Source of the DNA: a bacterium
GTDB lineage: Bacteria > Patescibacteriota > Minisyncoccia > UBA6257 > GWB1-50-10
Direction of reading: 5' to 3'
Assembly: GCA_021813265.1 (NCBI GenBank)
Contig: JAKALF010000002.1
Location: 1-31,154 of the forward strand
Length of the DNA: 31,154 nt
A program made the position numbers and the translations under genes. Positions 7,227 to 14,615 of this stretch are shown here, piece after piece. The notes under the pieces were generated by a model. The model saw only the letters and a program-made list of their open reading frames with translations. It was not told where the DNA came from and did not search any database. Numbering within the stretch: the first letter of the stretch is position 1; each line of letters opens with the position of its first letter.

Positions 7227-7931
7227 ATGGATGAAGAGAAAAAAAAACGAGATTATATTCTTCCGGTAAGTATTGTTATCGCCGCTCTCCTTATCTCCCT
7301 CTCTCTCTTTTACAGCGTGGGAAAAAAAGAGGAGCACCCCCCTTCTAAAGAAGCAAACCAACTACAGACCCTTCCTGTTATCAAACCAGTAACTCAAGAC
7401 GACCATATTTTAGGCGATCCTCGCGCGAAGATTGTCGTCGTGGAATACGCGGATCTTGAATGTCCGTTTTGCAAGGCGTTTCATAACACCATGAAAGAAC
7501 TCCTCTCCCTTTATCAGAGCAAGATGGCTCTCGTGTACCGCCATTACCCCTTGGAAGAAATCCACTCTAAGGCGAGAAACGAAGCCGAGGCTTCGGAATG
7601 CGCCGCCTCGCTCGGGGGAGAGACGGCGTTTTGGTCCTTTGTGGATCGGCTGTTTATGATAACGCCATCCAACAATAATCTTGATCCCGCGGAACTTCCG
7701 AAGATTGCCCAATATATCGGACTTGATACGGGAGCCTTTAGCTCTTGCTTGAAAAACCGGACGTTTAGGGATAAGGTTCAGCGATATGTGGATGACGGGA
7801 ACGCCATTGATATGAAAAGCAGGGGAACCCCGTTTTCCATTGTTTTGGTCGATGGGGTTGAAAAACAGAGTATTTCGGGAGCGCTCCCATTTGACACCCT
7901 TAAGGCCTATTTTGATACACTAGTTAGGTAA
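7227..7931 (+). CDS. Membrane-anchored DsbA-family thiol oxidoreductase
   Basis: A 234-residue protein with a single N-terminal membrane anchor (about residues 10-30) and a DsbA/thioredoxin-fold domain outside the membrane. The GDPRAKIVVVEYADLECPFCKAF segment carries the redox motif C79-P-F-C82. A helical insert follows, and the cis-Pro loop SRGTPFSIVLVDG lies near residue 197. It probably forms or repairs disulfide bonds in exported proteins. No VKOR or DsbB partner is seen in the window. An SPW-domain membrane protein and a thioredoxin reductase-like protein follow directly on the same strand, suggesting one redox operon. Confidence 0.9.
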   Translation: MDEEKKKRDYILPVSIVIAALLISLSLFYSVGKKEEHPPSKEANQLQTLPVIKPVTQDDHILGDPRAKIVVVEYADLECPFCKAFHNTMKELLSLYQSKMALVYRHYPLEEIHSKARNEAEASECAASLGGETAFWSFVDRLFMITPSNNNLDPAELPKIAQYIGLDTGAFSSCLKNRTFRDKVQRYVDDGNAIDMKSRGTPFSIVLVDGVEKQSISGALPFDTLKAYFDTLVR

Positions 7932-7938
7932 TAAAAAT

Positions 7939-8100
7939 ATGAATTTGAAACCTCGAGATTGGACAGGCATTATCTTCGGTGTGTGGCTTATCGCTTCGCC
8001 CTGGATTTTGGGTTTTTCAGCTCTTAATCTCGCCTTTTGGAATAGCGTTATCATAGGAGTCGGAGTTTTGCTTCTTACGGTTTGGAACAGCGCGACATAA
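7939..8100 (+). CDS. SPW repeat-type small membrane protein
   Basis: A 53-residue protein starting 7 bp after the dsbA-like stop and ending 2 bp before the reductase start. It carries one SPW unit: W8-T-G, then GVWLIASPWILGFS (residues 14-27, containing the S-P-W triplet), WNS near 34-36 and a second membrane helix to residue 50. SPW proteins are small two-helix membrane proteins of unknown function, often found as one to four repeats. The tight spacing between two redox genes is strong evidence that this short frame is real and could tether or assist that system. Confidence 0.8.
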   Translation: MNLKPRDWTGIIFGVWLIASPWILGFSALNLAFWNSVIIGVGVLLLTVWNSAT

Positions 8101-8102
8101 CT

Positions 8103-9026
8103 ATGCACGACCTTATCATCATAGGAGGAGGACCCGCGGGTGTCGCGGGGGGAGTCTATGCCGCGAGAAAGAAATTGAAGACTCTTCTTGTTACCGAATC
8201 TTTTGGAGGGCAGTCGATCGTCTCGGGACATATCCAAAACTGGATCGGAACCGCGTCCATCTCGGGACTTGATCTCGCGAAAAATCTTGAGAACCATCTT
8301 CGCGCGCAGGATGATATTGATATTATGGAGGGAGAACGGGTAAAGAGCGTTTTGAAAAACAGGGGAGGGGGATTTTTCGTGGAGACGGATTCGGGAAAGC
8401 GTTACGAATCGCGAACCGTTCTTCTCGCATCGGGAAGCAGAAGAAAAAAACTCGGGGTTTTGGGAGAAAAGGAATTCGATGGAAAGGGAGTCGCGTATTG
8501 TTCCATCTGCGACGCTCCGCTTTTTAAGGGTACGGACGTCGCGGTTATCGGAGGAGGCAACGCCGGACTTGAAGCAACGATTGATCTTCTTCCCTACGCG
8601 AAACATATTTTTCTTTTACATCACGGACCGCGTCTTAAGGGAGACATGATAACCCAGGAGAAGGTTCTTTCAAACAAAAATGTTCAAGTTCTTTTTAACG
8701 CGGAGACCAAGGAGATTCACGGAAAAACAACCGTGACGGGACTTACCTATACCGATACGCGAAGCGGAGAGACGAAGACCCTCTCGGTTCAAGGCGTTTT
8801 TGTGGAGATCGGTATTATGCCCAATAGCGAAATCGTTTTGGGACTTCTCAAAACCAACGCGTGGGGCATGGTTCTCACGAACCCGGGAAATCAGCGGACA
8901 TCTTGTCCCGGCATATGGGCGGCGGGAGACGTAACGGACGCTCCGTATCGGCAAAACAACATATCGGCCGGAGACGCCATCAAAGCCGTTCTCGACATCC
9001 ATGATTCCCTTCATTTGCGGGGTTAG
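8103..9026 (+). CDS. Thioredoxin reductase-like FAD/NAD(P) oxidoreductase (TrxB/AhpF family)
   Basis: A 307-residue protein. It has the FAD-binding GGGPAG motif at residues 8-13, the redox pair C133-S-I-C136 in KGVAYCSICDAP, a second dinucleotide motif GGGNAGLEA near residue 158, and the FAD-contacting AAGDVTDAPYRQNN near the C terminus. The usual NADPH-selecting HRR motif of TrxB is absent; the segment reads LLHHGPRLKGDMI, closer to AhpF-type reductases, which suggests NADH use or a different partner. I chose the ATG at 8103, two bases after the SPW stop, rather than 8082, which would overlap the SPW gene. No thioredoxin gene is adjacent, so the substrate is unknown. Confidence 0.88.
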   Translation: MHDLIIIGGGPAGVAGGVYAARKKLKTLLVTESFGGQSIVSGHIQNWIGTASISGLDLAKNLENHLRAQDDIDIMEGERVKSVLKNRGGGFFVETDSGKRYESRTVLLASGSRRKKLGVLGEKEFDGKGVAYCSICDAPLFKGTDVAVIGGGNAGLEATIDLLPYAKHIFLLHHGPRLKGDMITQEKVLSNKNVQVLFNAETKEIHGKTTVTGLTYTDTRSGETKTLSVQGVFVEIGIMPNSEIVLGLLKTNAWGMVLTNPGNQRTSCPGIWAAGDVTDAPYRQNNISAGDAIKAVLDIHDSLHLRG

Positions 9027-9069
9027 GGAAACGCTATCCACAGCGCGCGTGTAATTCATAAATCCTTTT

Positions 9070-9078
9070 TGGTATAAT
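9070..9078 (+). promoter_or_regulatory. Extended -10 promoter
   Basis: TGGTATAAT is an extended -10 (TGN plus a perfect TATAAT at 9073-9078) ahead of the gene at 9088. The predicted +1 near 9085 would leave a 3-nt leader. No good -35 is visible. Confidence 0.65.
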
Positions 9079-9087
9079 AGAGAACGT

Positions 9088-9540
9088 ATGAGTAAAACAA
9101 ACAAAGTCTTATTAGTCGTGGTTATTGTTCTTCTCGTAGCCCTTTTAGGTCTTTTGGTCTTTAAATGGTCGAATGGTTCTTCCAAGGTGAAACTTACCGC
9201 CGTGTATCTTAGAACGGGAGATCTCTATTTCGGAGAACTTACTTCCTTCCCTTCTTTCGGTTTGAAGCACCCGTATCTTTTCACCGTGAATCAGCAGGAT
9301 AAGCAGAATCCCGTGAACGTTCAGAAGTTCAGCAATATTTTCTGGGGACCCGAGGATTTTATCCGCATTAATCGCGATGAAGTCGTTTGGACGGCGGATT
9401 TGAAGCCTGACAGCAATCTCGTGAAACTCGTTCAAACGAATCCCGATCTTGTTCCTCCCGCTCAGCCGCAGACCGGGCAGGGGAATCCGCAGAATGGACA
9501 AGGAACGACTCCAGCCCCGACTCCCGAGGTGAAGAAATAA
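9088..9540 (+). CDS. Single-pass membrane-anchored protein with a Pro/Gln-rich tail, unknown function
   Basis: A 150-residue protein with one N-terminal helix (residues 6-25), a short globular region of about 80 residues (VKLTAVYLRTGDLYFGEL ... EDFIRINRDEVVW) and a low-complexity tail rich in Pro, Gln and Gly (about 118-150). It looks like an anchored extracytoplasmic protein. It has its own promoter and a strong terminator and sits directly before the pilus genes. I know of no function. Confidence 0.75.
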   Translation: MSKTNKVLLVVVIVLLVALLGLLVFKWSNGSSKVKLTAVYLRTGDLYFGELTSFPSFGLKHPYLFTVNQQDKQNPVNVQKFSNIFWGPEDFIRINRDEVVWTADLKPDSNLVKLVQTNPDLVPPAQPQTGQGNPQNGQGTTPAPTPEVKK

Positions 9541-9560
9541 TCCCTATTTGAGTTATGATA

Positions 9561-9590
9561 AAAACCCGGTACACGAATGTGCCGGGTTTT
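9561..9590 (+). terminator. Strong hairpin terminator
   Basis: A 13-bp stem (9561-9573 with 9578-9590, one G-U pair) is closed by a CGAA tetraloop and has AAAA/TTTT at its base. It follows the 150-aa gene by 20 bp and separates it from the next promoter at 9593. Confidence 0.85.
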
Positions 9591-9598
9591 GCTATGAT
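9591..9598 (+). promoter_or_regulatory. Promoter of the pilus-assembly genes
   Basis: TGCTATGAT right after the terminator is an extended -10 (TATGAT at 9593-9598). Predicted +1 is 9605, one base before the in-frame GTG at 9606, implying an almost leaderless start. Confidence 0.5.
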
Positions 9599-9605
9599 TA
9601 GAGGT

Positions 9606-10037
9606 GTGAAACATATAACGTATCCGAGAGGCCAAGCGACTCTTTCTTTTATTCTTCTTGTGAGCGGAGTCGTGTTGCAGATAGCGCTCGCGGGATCCGT
9701 CGTGACCTATTTTCTCAGTTCTTCAAAATTCAGCGAACGTCTCTCTCTCCGCGCCCTTGCCGCGGCGCAGGCTGGAGTGAGAGACGCGGAGATACGCGTT
9801 TCTCGAGACAATAACTACGCGGCGTTGGGAAACATCACGTATTCGTTTGACGTGGGGAGCGACACGGTTTCGGTTACCGTTTCCCGAACGTCCGACAATC
9901 CGAATAACGCGTATGTGTACACCGTGACGTCCATAGGGACGGCGTCGCTTCGAAAAAAGAAACTTGTGGGAGTTATCGTCGCGGATCAAACCACGGGACT
10001 TCTTCACGTAAAGTCCATTGAAGAACAATCTTTTTAG
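9606..10037 (+). CDS. Pilus-associated single-pass protein (PilX/prepilin-like)
   Basis: A 143-residue protein with a basic N terminus ending PRGQATLSFILL, a hydrophobic helix of about 22 residues and a helical amphipathic stretch (LSLRALAAAQAGVRDAEIRVSRD), followed by a beta-rich C-terminal part. This is the layout of PilX/PilV-type minor pilins. The Gly followed by a hydrophobic helix could be a peptidase site, but there is no Glu at +5, so processing is uncertain. The GTG at 9606 is preferred from the promoter position; ATG at 9594 is the alternative and lies within the -10 box. The fused PilM/PilN-like gene follows 6 bp later. Confidence 0.6.
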   Translation: MKHITYPRGQATLSFILLVSGVVLQIALAGSVVTYFLSSSKFSERLSLRALAAAQAGVRDAEIRVSRDNNYAALGNITYSFDVGSDTVSVTVSRTSDNPNNAYVYTVTSIGTASLRKKKLVGVIVADQTTGLLHVKSIEEQSF

Positions 10038-10043
10038 ATTTTC

Positions 10044-11570
10044 ATGAATATTATCAAACCGCCTTTTATAACCAAACTCATATCGATTTTTGAACGCCTA
10101 ACATCCAAGCCCATCATCGGAGGGCTTGCCCTTAGCGATTCCATGCTTCAGTACGTGATGCTTGGGGGAAAACCCAAGGCTGTTTCCTTAAAGCTTCCTC
10201 CGGGAGTCATGAGAGGAGGGAGAATTATAGATTCAAAACAATTTGCCGCCGTATTGAAACAGTTTCATGGAATGATTGGGCTTAATGATCGAGGGGCCTC
10301 CATCCCCGTCGTGGTCTCCCTTCCTCCCGGCTCCGTATACACCCAAAGCTTTCAGGTTCCGAACGTAGGCAGACAGAAACTTGATGAATCCGCCATGCTT
10401 AACCTCCAGATGATCTCTCCCATCTCCGAGGAGAAAGCGTATATGAGTTATCAAATCGCGGAGGAAATGACCGAGAAATACGATTTATTGGGAGCGGTCG
10501 CCGAACGGCAAGTCGTTGACGATATTGATATCGCGCTTCAGGCGGCGAACTTTTCTCCCGTTATTTTTGAGTTTCCCGGTCTCGCGCTCGCCCGGACGGT
10601 ATCAAAAGCCATGGGACCGGGTATCGAAAAAGAATCTTCCATGGTATTTCAGATATCAAGCGACGGACTGAATTTTTCGATTATCAGGAACGGAGAATTG
10701 TATTTTGATTATTTTCGTTCCTGGATTTCCATACAAGGGGAAGAGCGTCAGATTTCTCGAGAATTGTTTCAAACCGTTATCACCCAAGAGATACAGAAAG
10801 TTTTGAATTTTTCTTTGAGCAGGTTCCGGGAGACCCTTACCCGCGTCTTTCTCGTGGCTCCCGGATTTGAGAAGGACATACAAACCTTTGTGGAGGGGAA
10901 GTTCGGACTTACCATTATCCCGTTTTCCATTCCTTCCTGGTCCCTTACCCCCCATTGGTACGTTGTTTTCGGTTCCGCGCTTCGAGGAGCCATGAATCGC
11001 TCCCGGGACGTGTTTCTCACTCTTTCGAGAGTGAGTTCCCGCGAACTGTTTCAAGAAGAGCAAACCATTGACTTTATCGTTCTCTGGAGAAATATTCTCG
11101 CGGGAATTCTCGCCGTGTTTCTCGTTCTCTATGGCGGTGTCGCGTATTTTCTCGCGAAGGAGTCCGCGAGCACCAAGGAACAACTTGCTATTTTCACGAC
11201 CTTAGGACAGCAAAAAGACTTGAAAAATCTCGAGTCTAAAGCGGCAGAATTCAATTCGTTGGTGAAGACGATATCCCGGGTTAGGGAATCAACCGAGCCA
11301 TGGAGCGTATTTTTTTCGCGTATAGCGTCTCTCGCGAATGAAGGGAGGATAACGATTGACCGTATCGAAACAAGTTCGTTAAACGCGGGCGTCACGCTTT
11401 CGGGGAGAGCTCCCGACAACAACACCGTCGTGCAGTTCAGGTCACTTCTTTCTTCCCAGTTAGATTTTTCTGACGCCAATCTCAGCATCTCAAGCATCAG
11501 AACCCTTGAAGACGGGTCCACGGGTTTTCAGATATCGTTTAAGTTTAAGGGAGGATCAGAGAAGAAGTAG
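10044..11570 (+). CDS. PilM-PilN fusion-like type IV pilus assembly protein
   Basis: A 508-residue protein of three parts. Residues 1-330 resemble the actin-like PilM/competence ATPase fold (GGLALSDSMLQYVML near 26-40, PVVVSLPPGSVYTQSF near 88-103, and an MVFQISSDGLNFSIIRNGELYF strand pair). Residues 350-371 are a transmembrane helix. Residues 372-508 form a periplasmic PilN-like ending with a short coiled coil and DRIETSSLNAGVTLSGRA. Usually PilM is cytoplasmic and PilN a separate membrane protein that binds it through an N-terminal peptide; here they are one chain. The nucleotide-binding loops are not clearly conserved. The last 15 bases overlap the convergent pth gene. Confidence 0.75.
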   Translation: MNIIKPPFITKLISIFERLTSKPIIGGLALSDSMLQYVMLGGKPKAVSLKLPPGVMRGGRIIDSKQFAAVLKQFHGMIGLNDRGASIPVVVSLPPGSVYTQSFQVPNVGRQKLDESAMLNLQMISPISEEKAYMSYQIAEEMTEKYDLLGAVAERQVVDDIDIALQAANFSPVIFEFPGLALARTVSKAMGPGIEKESSMVFQISSDGLNFSIIRNGELYFDYFRSWISIQGEERQISRELFQTVITQEIQKVLNFSLSRFRETLTRVFLVAPGFEKDIQTFVEGKFGLTIIPFSIPSWSLTPHWYVVFGSALRGAMNRSRDVFLTLSRVSSRELFQEEQTIDFIVLWRNILAGILAVFLVLYGGVAYFLAKESASTKEQLAIFTTLGQQKDLKNLESKAAEFNSLVKTISRVRESTEPWSVFFSRIASLANEGRITIDRIETSSLNAGVTLSGRAPDNNTVVQFRSLLSSQLDFSDANLSISSIRTLEDGSTGFQISFKFKGGSEKK

Positions 11571-12089
11571 ATCTTCGAGATTTTTAAAGACGGCCATCAA
11601 TTCCTTTTCTTCTTTTTTCCCTATACGGGAAAGGACGATATCAAGAGCCTTCTTCTTTTGGTTTTGTTTGGTCCGTATGCCTATACGCGCTCTCCAAAAA
11701 TCTTTTGTTTTGAAATGACTGATGACGGATTCAACGCCTTTGTGTCCCGCGGATCCTCTCCCGAACGAAAGCTTCATTTTTCCAAGAGGAATATCGGCGT
11801 CATCGTGAACAAGAAGAACTTGGTTGGGTTTGAGTTTGAAATACAGAAGGGCTTCCTTCAGTCCTTTTCCCGACTGATTCATGAATGTTTCGGGACGCAT
11901 GAACACGCGCTTTCCTTTTTTTGAGTACGCGAATGTTTTATAGGGGGAAAGATCGGGAGATTTTGTTTTTTCCATGGCATGACAAAGGAACATTCTTCCC
12001 ATATTGTGAAAGGTATCACGATACTCGTCTCCCGGGTTTCCGAGTCCCGCGATCGCCCGTATGGTTTTGGGGTTGAATATTATATCCAT
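11556..12089 (-). CDS. pth: Peptidyl-tRNA hydrolase
   Basis: A 177-residue enzyme that releases peptides from peptidyl-tRNA that has dropped off the ribosome. Visible motifs are AGLGNPG (catalytic-site Asn18), the catalytic His28 in DTFHNMG, RPETFMNQSG (Asn71) and the HDDADIPLG acid region (Asp96). The normally conserved GGHNG loop reads AGHKG at 115-119, with Lys in place of Asn. I chose the ATG at 12089 because a TATTAT -10 lies 7 nt upstream; the frame continues to 12122 with no other support. It is convergent with the pilus gene and divergent from lepB. Confidence 0.93.
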   Translation of the reverse strand: MDIIFNPKTIRAIAGLGNPGDEYRDTFHNMGRMFLCHAMEKTKSPDLSPYKTFAYSKKGKRVFMRPETFMNQSGKGLKEALLYFKLKPNQVLLVHDDADIPLGKMKLSFGRGSAGHKGVESVISHFKTKDFWRARIGIRTKQNQKKKALDIVLSRIGKKEEKELMAVFKNLEDLLLL

Positions 12090-12102
12090 ATTGCATATAA
12101 TA
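12090..12102 (-). promoter_or_regulatory. Leaderless-type promoter of pth
   Basis: On the minus strand TATTAT (12102-12097) is followed after 7 nt by the pth ATG at 12089. There is no Shine-Dalgarno sequence. The same AT-rich stretch reads TATAAT (12096-12101) on the plus strand and may also serve lepB, which starts at 12126. Confidence 0.5.
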
Positions 12103-12125
12103 ACATAAATTTTTGAGCACACCCC

Positions 12126-12665
12126 ATGAAATCATTTTTTCTTTCTCTTTGGGATACCTTTAAAACCGTTATTATAGCGGTTTTCGTGGTTTTTCTGATT
12201 CGCAGCTATGTCGCTCAGCCTTTTCTCGTGAGCGGTTCGAGTATGCAGCCTACCTTTCATGACGGCGATTATTTGTTGGTTGACGAACTTTCATACCGTT
12301 TTCGAAATCCCGAACGGGGGGAAGTGATTGTTTTTAAATATCCGGGAGATCACCGCTCCTACTACATCAAGCGTATTATTGGTCTTCCCGGGGAAAAGGT
12401 GGAGGTGAAAAACGGACGCGTTATGATCTGGAACGCCAAAGGAGAAAAGGTTTTGAATGAATCCTACATTGCCGACCAGCATTTCACGGGAAGTTATGAA
12501 ACCACCTTAGGCGACAATCAGTACTTTATGATGGGGGACAACAGAAATTACAGCTATGACTCGCGCATGTGGGGTCCTCTTCTCCGTTCCGATATTTCAG
12601 GACTTGTCCGTTTTCGTTTGTGGCCCGTGAACACGGCGGAGGCCTTTTCGCGCCCTCAATATTAA
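12126..12665 (+). CDS. lepB: Signal peptidase I
   Basis: A 179-residue type I signal peptidase (S26). One N-terminal membrane helix (residues 11-27) is followed by the catalytic Ser39 in SGSSMQPTF, the general-base Lys82 in YYIKRIIGLPGE, and the box E motif GDNRNYSYDSRMWGPL. It removes signal peptides from exported proteins at the outer face of the membrane. It is the first gene of a long same-strand operon running through ftsZ. Confidence 0.95.
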   Translation: MKSFFLSLWDTFKTVIIAVFVVFLIRSYVAQPFLVSGSSMQPTFHDGDYLLVDELSYRFRNPERGEVIVFKYPGDHRSYYIKRIIGLPGEKVEVKNGRVMIWNAKGEKVLNESYIADQHFTGSYETTLGDNQYFMMGDNRNYSYDSRMWGPLLRSDISGLVRFRLWPVNTAEAFSRPQY

Positions 12666-12669
12666 AACC

Positions 12670-13965
12670 ATGCAGAAAAAACAAAAATCAGGAGAGTCTT
12701 CCAAGAAAAAAAACGACGCCGTGAAGGTAAGGGGTCTTCGGGACGCGCTTCCTCGCGATGAAGAAATGTGGAAAGTTCTATGGAACGCGGTTCACACAAT
12801 TTCGGAACTTCATGATTATCACTTTATCGACACTCCTTTTCTTGAACCCGAGCGTTTTGTCGCTCCCGCGTTTCTCAAGATAACCGATGGGCCGTCTCCT
12901 CTTTGTTCGATAAAGCTTCCAAGCGGAGAACTGGCGGCGTTCACGCCCTCTCCCGAGATCGGAATCATGCGAAGCTATTCCGATGAACATCTCGGATATT
13001 TCGCGTCTCCCCTTAAGGTGTTTCATAGCGGGAGAGTTATTCATTACGAGGAAGGAAAGAGAGAGCTTGAAGAATCCCATGTGTGCGGATTTGATATCGT
13101 GGGAGAGAGCAGCGATCCCATTTACGACGCTCAGCTTATTCTAACTGCCCTTGATTTCGTGAAGATTTTAAAATTTAAACGCGTCGTGCTTAAGGTAAGC
13201 ACGTTGGGGTGCAAAGCGTGCCGCGCCGCGTATCGTGAAAAGGCAAAGACCTATTACGCTTCGAGAAAATCGCGATTATGTCCTTCATGTTCCGAAAAAC
13301 TTGAAGCGCACGGTCCCCTGGCTCGTTTTTCATGCGATGAAGAGGGGTGTAAAGAGATGCGAGCGGGATCTCCGACCATTCTTGACTACATGTGTCATAG
13401 TTGCAATAATCACTTCAAAACCGTCCTTGAAATTCTTGAAGAGAACGATGTCGCTTATGAACCCGATCCCACCCTTACGCGATCTTTCCCCTTTTACAAC
13501 AGGACGGTTTTTGAAATCAGAGCGGGAGAACGCGTTTTGGGATCAGGCGGGCGTTACGACTATCTCTCGGAGATGATGTTCGGGAAGTCGATTCCCGGAG
13601 CGGGGGTGTCGTTTTTGACCGACGCGCTTTTTGAAGAGATACGATCAGAAGGGATATCAACCTCTCTTGGAAGAGAAAAACCTAAAATCTTTTTCATCGC
13701 CGTGGGAGAGCAGGCGCGAAGGGGGAGTTTAAAAATCATTAACGATCTTCGCATGCACGGCGTACCCGTTATGGAATCGCTCGGAAAAAAATTCCTGAAA
13801 GCGCAGCTCAAGGTTGCCGAAAAATCGGGAGCCAAAGCCGCCCTTATTTTAGGACAGCGGGAAGTTTTTGAGGGAACGGTGATTTTCAGGGATCTCGCTT
13901 TGGGAGCTCAAGAAACCTTTCTTTCGAAGTCTGTCGTCGAAGAAATTAAAAAGAGATGTAAATAA
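12670..13965 (+). CDS. hisS: Histidyl-tRNA synthetase with an eight-cysteine insertion domain
   Basis: A 431-residue class II synthetase that charges tRNA-His. Evidence is the histidine-pocket motif TRSFPFYNRTVFEI (about 270-283), the class II motif 3 region GGRYDYLSEMMFGK (from 294) and a C-terminal anticodon-binding domain beginning KPKIFFIAVG. Motif 2 is divergent (FHSGRVIHYEEGKRELEESH). The insertion domain carries four cysteine pairs, C181/C184, C204/C207, C222/C227 and C242/C245, which could bind two zinc ions. The N terminus has a lysine-rich extension of about 20 residues. The start lies 4 bp after lepB. Confidence 0.88.
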   Translation: MQKKQKSGESSKKKNDAVKVRGLRDALPRDEEMWKVLWNAVHTISELHDYHFIDTPFLEPERFVAPAFLKITDGPSPLCSIKLPSGELAAFTPSPEIGIMRSYSDEHLGYFASPLKVFHSGRVIHYEEGKRELEESHVCGFDIVGESSDPIYDAQLILTALDFVKILKFKRVVLKVSTLGCKACRAAYREKAKTYYASRKSRLCPSCSEKLEAHGPLARFSCDEEGCKEMRAGSPTILDYMCHSCNNHFKTVLEILEENDVAYEPDPTLTRSFPFYNRTVFEIRAGERVLGSGGRYDYLSEMMFGKSIPGAGVSFLTDALFEEIRSEGISTSLGREKPKIFFIAVGEQARRGSLKIINDLRMHGVPVMESLGKKFLKAQLKVAEKSGAKAALILGQREVFEGTVIFRDLALGAQETFLSKSVVEEIKKRCK

Positions 13966-13966
13966 T

Positions 13967-14389
13967 ATGGAGTGTGTTTTCTGTCGTATAGGGGAGAAGG
14001 AAATTCCTTCGGATATCGTCTATGAAGACGATTATGTTCTTGCCGCTTTAGACATCCACCCGATCGCTCCGGGCCACACGATTGTTATTCCCAAAAACCA
14101 TCTTTCCGTTATCACCGATTTTTCCGATGAAGATATTGGTCCTTTTTTTAGAGACGTAAAGCGGGTTACCATGATTCTTGAAAAAGCCCTTTCTCCTCAT
14201 GGATTTACGATCGGAATCAATCATGGAGAAAAGGCGGGTCAGGCCATTCCTCACTTCCATCTTCACATCGTTCCCCGATGGGAGGATGACGGAGGGGGAT
14301 CGATTCATAGCGTGGTTCGTAATGTTCCCCGAGAATCCCTTAGCGACATATTTCAAAAGATACGGGCGGTAAAAGTCGATATACTATAA
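13967..14389 (+). CDS. HIT family hydrolase (HINT/protein kinase C inhibitor type)
   Basis: A 140-residue histidine-triad protein. The signature HFHLHIVPRW gives the triad, preceded by GINHGEKAGQAIPH. The N terminus has CVFCRIGEKEIPSDIVYEDD, with the CxxC often present in this subfamily for zinc. Enzymes of this group hydrolyse purine nucleoside phosphoramidates or dinucleoside polyphosphates; the physiological substrate is not predictable. It starts one base after the hisS stop. Confidence 0.93.
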   Translation: MECVFCRIGEKEIPSDIVYEDDYVLAALDIHPIAPGHTIVIPKNHLSVITDFSDEDIGPFFRDVKRVTMILEKALSPHGFTIGINHGEKAGQAIPHFHLHIVPRWEDDGGGSIHSVVRNVPRESLSDIFQKIRAVKVDIL

Positions 14390-14395
14390 TCATAT

Positions 14396-14614
14396 ATGGC
14401 AATACAAATAAAAAAACGAGAAGGGGAGACGGTAAGTTCTTTCCTTTACAGGTTTAATAAGCGAATCCAGCAAAGCGGTCTTATTAAAGAAGTCCGCAAG
14501 CGCCAGTTTAAGTCTCGAGGAGACAACAAGCGCAAGCTTAAACTCTCCGCTCTATACCGAAAAGATAAGGAGAGGGAACTCGAAAAGGCGAAAAAATACG
14601 GATACAAAAACTAA
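14396..14614 (+). CDS. rpsU: Ribosomal protein bS21
   Basis: A 72-residue, very basic protein with the S21 core: KKREGETVSSFLYRFNKRIQQSG followed by RKRQF and a basic helical tail. It is a small-subunit protein near the anti-Shine-Dalgarno region of 16S rRNA. It is spaced 6 bp from the HIT gene and 1 bp from yqeY, mirroring the common rpsU-yqeY pairing of bacteria. Confidence 0.92.
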   Translation: MAIQIKKREGETVSSFLYRFNKRIQQSGLIKEVRKRQFKSRGDNKRKLKLSALYRKDKERELEKAKKYGYKN

Positions 14615-14615
14615 C

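Noticed and set aside
7920..8606. 228-aa minus-strand frame antisense to the SPW and reductase genes
   Set aside because: It has no family features and is the shadow of two well supported genes.
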